A stretch of DNA of 64,000 bases from Aedes albopictus (taxonomy: Eukaryota > Arthropoda > Insecta > Diptera > Culicidae), in the NCBI RefSeq assembly GCF_035046485.1, contig NC_085138.1, positions 5,765,409 to 5,829,408 of the forward strand, read 5' to 3'. The position numbers and the translations under genes were made by a program. The stretch's first letter is position 1. Every line of letters begins with the position of its first letter. A model generated the notes under the pieces. That model saw only the letters and a program-made list of their open reading frames with translations, was not told the DNA's origin and did no database searches. Positions 58,981 to 64,000 of the stretch are shown here, in pieces.

Positions 58981-59059
58981 TATGATTTCCTTAAACAATG
59001 TTTTCCAATACAACATAATGGTAACCCGTCCGAAGATTTTTTTAAATGTCTACATAATA

Positions 59060-59255
59060 TCTTCTATGACTAACTGAACTTCTTTCAGTAATTAATCATC
59101 CAGTTTGTATTTGCTTATTGACATTCTTGGACCTTTATTCCTCTAAGAATAAACCTTCAGTTGAATTGTTCCGAGTACATCCTTGCCGGATTCTCCCTAA
59201 AGATGGTTTTACATACTCATATACTGCATATACTATTCTCAGAGCATAATCCTAT
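59060..59255 (+). repeat. module B, copy 3
   Basis: CATCCAGTTTGTATTTGC, AGAATAAACCTTCAGTTGAA and TATACTGCATATACTATTC, as at 50330-50570. It again ends at a minisatellite array. Confidence 0.72.
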
Positions 59256-59259
59256 AGAA

Positions 59260-62200
59260 ATGTCAATTGACGTTTTCCCGGATGGATTCTTGGAAGAATT
59301 TTTGAAAGAATTCTCATAAAAACCACTATCACTGAGGAAACCCTCGAATTATTCCTGGGAGAATTCCTTAAAGAAATGCCTAGAGAAGTTCTTGAAGAAT
59401 TTTGCTGCAGGTAGTTTTGGAGAACTCTCAAATAATGGAATTTTTGAAAAGATCCTGGAATTTATTCAAAAAGAAATGTCTGGAGGAATTTAAGAAGGAA
59501 TTCATAGAAAAATTCATGGTGCATTTCCTAGAGAAATCCCTAGAGAAATCCCTGGAAGGATTCCGAAAGAGTCTTTCCTGAATGAATTCCTGAAGGATTT
59601 CCTGGAGAAATGTATAAAAGCACTTTTAGCATGTGAGTTCTTATATATTTAAAGTAAGTCACAGTGATTTTTACATTCTACATGTGTTTCAGATTCACTG
59701 AAGGACTTACTGTCTCGCTTATTGTAAGAATTGCTAATGGAATCTCTGAATAAACTTCTGAAGAACCTGCTGGAGGGATTCCTGAAAGAATCCCTGGATA
59801 ATTTCCTGCTTCCTGTATGCATCCTTTTTATCTTCCAATACTAGTCGGTAGAGGAATTCCTCTAGAAATTCTTGAAGTAATTAAAAAAATCATCCGGTAA
59901 TTCTGGAAACATTTTTGGGTACATCCTTGAAAGAAATGATTGGAGGATTTTTGAAATTTCTAAAGGAACTCCCTAATGAATTTTTGAAGAGAAACTGAGA
60001 GGAATTTCTGAAGATATCACTTCAGGTATTCCTAGAGCAATCCCTGGAAGAATTACCGGAGGAATTTCTGAAAGTATACCTGGAAGAATTCCTGGATAAA
60101 CTCTTAGATGAGACTCAGCAGGATTTTCTGGAATATTTCCTGGAGAAATCCTCAGATAAATTCTTGTAATCCCTGGAAGAATTCCTGGAGAAATCTCCAG
60201 AGGAATTCTGGAAAAAAAAACCTTAAGAAATTACAGGAAGGAGTCGCTCGAAAAATTTCAGAAGAAATCTCTTGAGGAATTCCTAGAGGAAATCTAAGAG
60301 AATTTTCTGAAGAAATCCTTGGAGGAATTCTTGGAGAAATTCCTGAAGGAATTCCTGGGGGAATCCCTGAAGCAATTCCTGGAAAAAATCTCTAGAGAGA
60401 ATCCTGAAGGAATGCCTGGAGGAACTTTTGAATTCATATGTGGTGTAATCCCTGGAGGAATTCCTGGAGCAATTCTTGGATGACACCCAGCAGAAATTCC
60501 TGGAAATTTTCCTGGAGAAATTCTTGAATAACTTCTTGGAGAAATCCCTGGATGAATTCCTGGAGAAATCTCTAGAGGAATTCTGAGAGAAATTTCTGGA
60601 AAAAATCTCTTGAGTAGTTCCAGGAGGATTCCCTGGAAGAACCCTTGGAGAAATTTGTGGAGGATTTCCTGGAGGAATCTTCGAACGATTTCTTGGAGGA
60701 ATCTCTCCCTTGAGAAATTCGTGAAAAAATCTCTGAAGGAATCCCTGAAGCAATCCCTGGAGGAATATCTGGAGGAATGCGTGGAGGAATCCCTAAAAAA
60801 TCTCTAAGGAAACCCCTAGAGAATTTCCTGGAGAAATTCTTGGAGAAATTGCTGACATAAGTTCTGAAAGCAGTCCAGGAGCAATTCCAAGAAAATTTCT
60901 GGTGGAATTCTTGACGCATTTCCTTGAGTAATTCCTGGAGGAGTTCCAAGAGAAATTACTGAAAAAAAACTGAAGGAATTCTAGAGGTATTTCTGAGGGA
61001 ATTGCTGGAGGCATTCTTGGATGAATTTCTAGGGATATTCTTGAAAGAAGTACAGGATGAATATCTGGAAGAATCTGTAGAGGAATTCTGGGAGATTTCT
61101 ATTTATATTTCTATTTTTCCTATATTTTTGGAGAAATCCTCGAAGAAATTCCTGTAAGAATCCCTGGGGGAATCCATGGAAAGAAATTGTGAAGAAATCC
61201 CTGAAGCAATTTCTGGAGGAATGCCTGGAGGAATGCCTAAAAAATCCTGAAGATATTCCTGGAACAATTTCTGCAGAGAGCCCTACAGGATTTTGTGGAA
61301 AAATCCTCAGAGGAATTTCTGGAGGATTTCCAGAAGAAATCTTCGAAGGATTTTCTAGAGGAATCCCTGGAAAAAAATCGTGGAGAAATCCCTGGAGGAA
61401 TCCCTGAAGCAATTCCTGAAGGAGTCCCTGGAAATATTCCTGGAGAAATCGCTAAAAAATCCCTGAACGTATTCTCGAAAAAAATCATGGAAAAAGAAGA
61501 AGAAATTCCTAGAGGACTTCCTAGAGAAAATTGATGACAAAATTTCTGAGGTTTGTCCAAGAGCAATTCTTGGATTATTTCCCAGAGAAATTCATGGAGG
61601 AGTTCCTGGAGAAATTCCTGGAGGAATGCCTAGAGGTATTCCTGTGCGAATTGAAGGAAGAATACCTGAAAGAATTGCTGGAGGAATATCTAGAGGAATT
61701 CTTGAAACAATTACTGGATGAATTTCTGGAGGACTCTGGGAGAAATTGGAAGCAACCCCTTGAGAATTTCTGGAGCAATTTCTAGAGGAATTTTTGGAGG
61801 AATTCCTGGAAAAATCCTCAAAGGATAAATCCCTGGCAAAATCCCTAAAGAAGTTCCTGGAGGAATCCCTGCAGTAATTCATGGAGAAAATTCTGGAAGA
61901 ATTCCTGGAAAAATTCCAGAATGTATTAATAGAGAAAATCCTGGACGAATTTCTGAGGGAATCCGAGAAGGATTTCTTGAGGAAACTCCTGGATGAATTG
62001 CTGACAGAATTAATGAAGAAATTCCCAGATTAATTCCTGGTGAAATACTTGGAGATATCCCTGAAGAAATCCATGGGGTTAATTTCCAGAAATTCCCGGA
62101 TGAAATTCTGGAAGAGTCCCTGAAGCAATTCCTGGAGGAATATATGAAGGAATAGCAGGAGGAATCTCTGCAAGAATCCAAGAAGGAATCCCTGGAGGAA

Positions 62201-62815
62201 TTCCTGGACCAATTCCTGCAAGAATGCCTAGGAATGCCTAGTGGAGTTCTTGGAGGAATCACTGAAGTAATTCCTGGAGAAATCTTTGGATGAATTTCTG
62301 TAGGAGTCTCTGGATAAATCCATGGAGGAATCCCTTGAAGAATTCCTGAATGAGTCCTGGCATACCCTAGAGGAATGCCTGTAGGAATTCCGGAGGGCAA
62401 CACCAGAGGAACTCCTGGAGAAATCTCTGGTGGAGTTCCTGGAGGAATATCTGGCGAAATATCTGGAGGATTTCCGGGGGGAATTTTTAAATAAGTCCCT
62501 GCAGGAATTCCCATAGGAATTCCGGGAAGAATTTCAGGATGAATTCCTGATGAAATTTCTGGAGGAATCTCCTAAGAAATTCGTAGGGGAATACCAAGAG
62601 TAATTCCCGAAAAAATACCAGATAGAATTCTTTGAGAAATTCTGAAGGAATCCTTAGAAGAGTTCGTGAAGGAATCCTTGAAGCAGTTCCTGAAGAAATC
62701 CCTAGAGGAATTCCTGAAGAAACTCCAGAAGGAATCTCGGAAGCAATTTCAAGAGGAATTCCGAAGGGAATATCTAAACAGTTCGTAAAGGAAGTACTAA
62801 ATAAATTCCTAGAGG
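59260..62815. repeat. 12-bp-unit minisatellite array (E), largest
   Basis: About 3.5 kb of TTCCTGGAGGAA-type units, with a non-repeat island at 59610-59700. Units are more regular after 60280. Both strands carry long open frames (for example 61879-62514 minus, read as PPG/ISG repeats), by-products of the period. Confidence 0.88.
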
Positions 62816-62820
62816 AGTTC

Positions 62821-63090
62821 TTAGCCGAGGCGGTAAACGCACGGGTATTCAGCATGACCATGCTGAGGGTGACGGGTTCGATTCCCGGTCGGTCCAGGAT
62901 CTTTTCGTAAAGGAAATTTCCTTGACTTCCTTGGGCATAGAGTATCTTCGTGCCTGCCACACGATATACGCATGCAAAATGGTCATTGGCAGAGCAAGCT
63001 CTCAGTTAATAACTGTGGAAGTGCTCATAGAACACTAAGCTGAGAAGCAGACTTTGTCCCAATGAGGACGTTACGCCAAGAAGAGAGAGA
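62821..63090 (+). mobile_element. tRNA-derived SINE, fullest copy
   Basis: A-box region AGCCGAGGCGGTAAACGCAC, B box GGTTCGATTCCC, then CTTGGGCATAGAGTATCTTC, GGCAGAGCAAGCTCTCAG, GACGTTACGCCAAGAAG and a GAGAGA tail. Feilai-like; name not verified. Confidence 0.82.
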
Positions 63091-63275
63091 GAGAAGTGTT
63101 CTTAGAGAATGTTCGTCCTCGACCACTGCGGAACAACGCAAATCTGGCGAACAGGGAGGGTGTCACGCCAGGTATTTTCAAATCTGGATCACTGTGCCAC
63201 GTGCTAGTCACGGTATACGAAGAGAAGCAGGCTGTATCCTAGTTAAGACGTAACGCCGGGAGGAAGAAGCTGAAA
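63091..63275 (+). mobile_element. diverged second SINE 3' part
   Basis: GAGAAGCAGGCTGTATCC, AAGACGTAACGCCGGGAGG and GAAGAAGC repeat, in order, the 3' part of the preceding SINE. Either a tandem insertion or a composite copy. 63276-63702 has no recognised feature. Confidence 0.5.
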
Positions 63276-63702
63276 AAGTATGATTGGTAACAAATCAGCC
63301 TTGTTCTGTAAAAAATTAGACATCATGCCGTTGATACCAAAACTAATTAAATTCATTCACAAAAGTACTTATCAAAATTAGACTTCTTTGAATTTTACTC
63401 CCCGAGTGCTGGATAACACACAAGCTCTCAGCCGCCACATTTCACCACCGAGACAAATCTCCTTTCACCCGAGGACATTGGGGAATTTCCGAAAAGACCG
63501 ACATTTCCGACGCTTGAAGAAAACTTGCTTTCTTTCGGAAATTCTGATCCACAGGACAGGAGGGATAGGAAGGTAGGACCACGTCGCCGCCCCTACATTC
63601 AAATCATGGCCAAACTTTTCTTTCCTGCTGAAAAATGATTTTATTTCACCTGAACTTTTGGTGGTCCTTGGTGTTCTGATGGTTTTTTTTTCTCTTATTC
63701 AG

Positions 63703-63993
63703 AGGTGAAGTCGGAAAGATTCATTACGTTGATGGCTTTTCATCAATCCTTTCGCCCCGGCCGTGGGTGGATGGTGAAGGAAGGAAAGCAGTTTGGATTT
63801 CTTGAGCGGCTCAGTGGTCATTTGAATGATTGCATAAATTTGGGCTGGGAGTTTGTTACTTTTCCGACGCCTTGCAAGGCAGAATGTTTGCATAAAACCG
63901 TTTCGATCCATTTGCTGAAACCGGAAGAGGAAAAATCGAAAGAAGGAGCAGCTTCATTTATTTCATATTGGGAGAAAGATTGGAAGCAGCGTG
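63703..63993 (+). CDS. candidate exon at the window edge, product unknown
   Basis: A poly-T tract plus ATTCAG acceptor (ending 63702) and a GTAAGTT donor (about 63994) bound a frame open throughout, about 97 codons starting VKSERFITLMAFHQS and ending EKDWKQRG. The peptide is not low complexity and contains EEEKSKEGAASF. I do not recognise the family. Support is splice signals and frame only. The overlapping minus-strand frame (63699-63911) is less convincing. Confidence 0.3.
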
Positions 63994-64000
63994 GTAAGTT

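Noticed and set aside
61879..62514. Open frame of 211 codons with collagen-like PPG/IPPG repeats
   Set aside because: Another frame of the same minisatellite; other frames of the same DNA are open as well.
62821..62895. tRNA gene
   Set aside because: It is the head of a SINE; the same body follows in two other copies in the window.

Overview
The window reads as nuclear DNA of a mosquito, most likely Aedes or a close culicine. It is AT-rich and gene-poor, introns are about 53-65 nt unless a transposon has landed in them, and most of the sequence is MITEs, tRNA-headed SINEs, minisatellite and satellite DNA. The best-recognised gene is an insect Hrb27C/Hrp48 orthologue. No species assignment can be proved from the sequence alone.

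Layout. (1) 1-13463, minus strand: an Hrb27C-type two-RRM hnRNP gene. Its last coding exon is 3225-4308, its first coding exon is 13345-13463, and a 9.0 kb intron (4309-13344) between them is packed with short transposons: two hAT-type MITEs with 8-bp target duplications, several 3-bp (PIF/Harbinger-like) and TA elements, and three SINEs. The stretch 1-3224 is its downstream/3' UTR side and 13464-14140 its 5' UTR/promoter side. (2) 14.1-24.1 kb: intergenic, a run of palindromic MITEs and a perfect 228-bp inverted repeat (18610-18837 / 21739-21966) that brackets a minisatellite array. (3) 24.1-33.0 kb: minisatellite arrays built on a 12-bp TTCCTGGAGGAA-like unit, then a 152-bp satellite array with higher-order structure (31.15-32.9 kb). 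(4) 33.06-35.53 kb, minus strand: two head-to-tail astacin-family zinc metalloproteases, both intact with signal peptides; a palindromic MITE sits in an intron of the downstream one. (5) 36.1-59.2 kb: intergenic, with more MITEs, SINEs, a solo LTR, decayed minisatellites, and a possible 4.37-kb element with inverted ends (43156-47521). (6) 59.2-62.8 kb: a second large 12-bp minisatellite array, followed by SINEs and a possible plus-strand exon running to the window end.

Function. The RNA-binding protein acts in splicing, mRNA localisation and translation control. The two astacins are secreted or extracellular endopeptidases, and probably a tandem duplicate pair. Nothing suggests that these genes work together. 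No rRNA, functional tRNA, CRISPR array or transposase-length ORF was found. Long open frames inside the minisatellites (up to about 330 codons) result from a repeat whose period is a multiple of three and are not annotated as genes.
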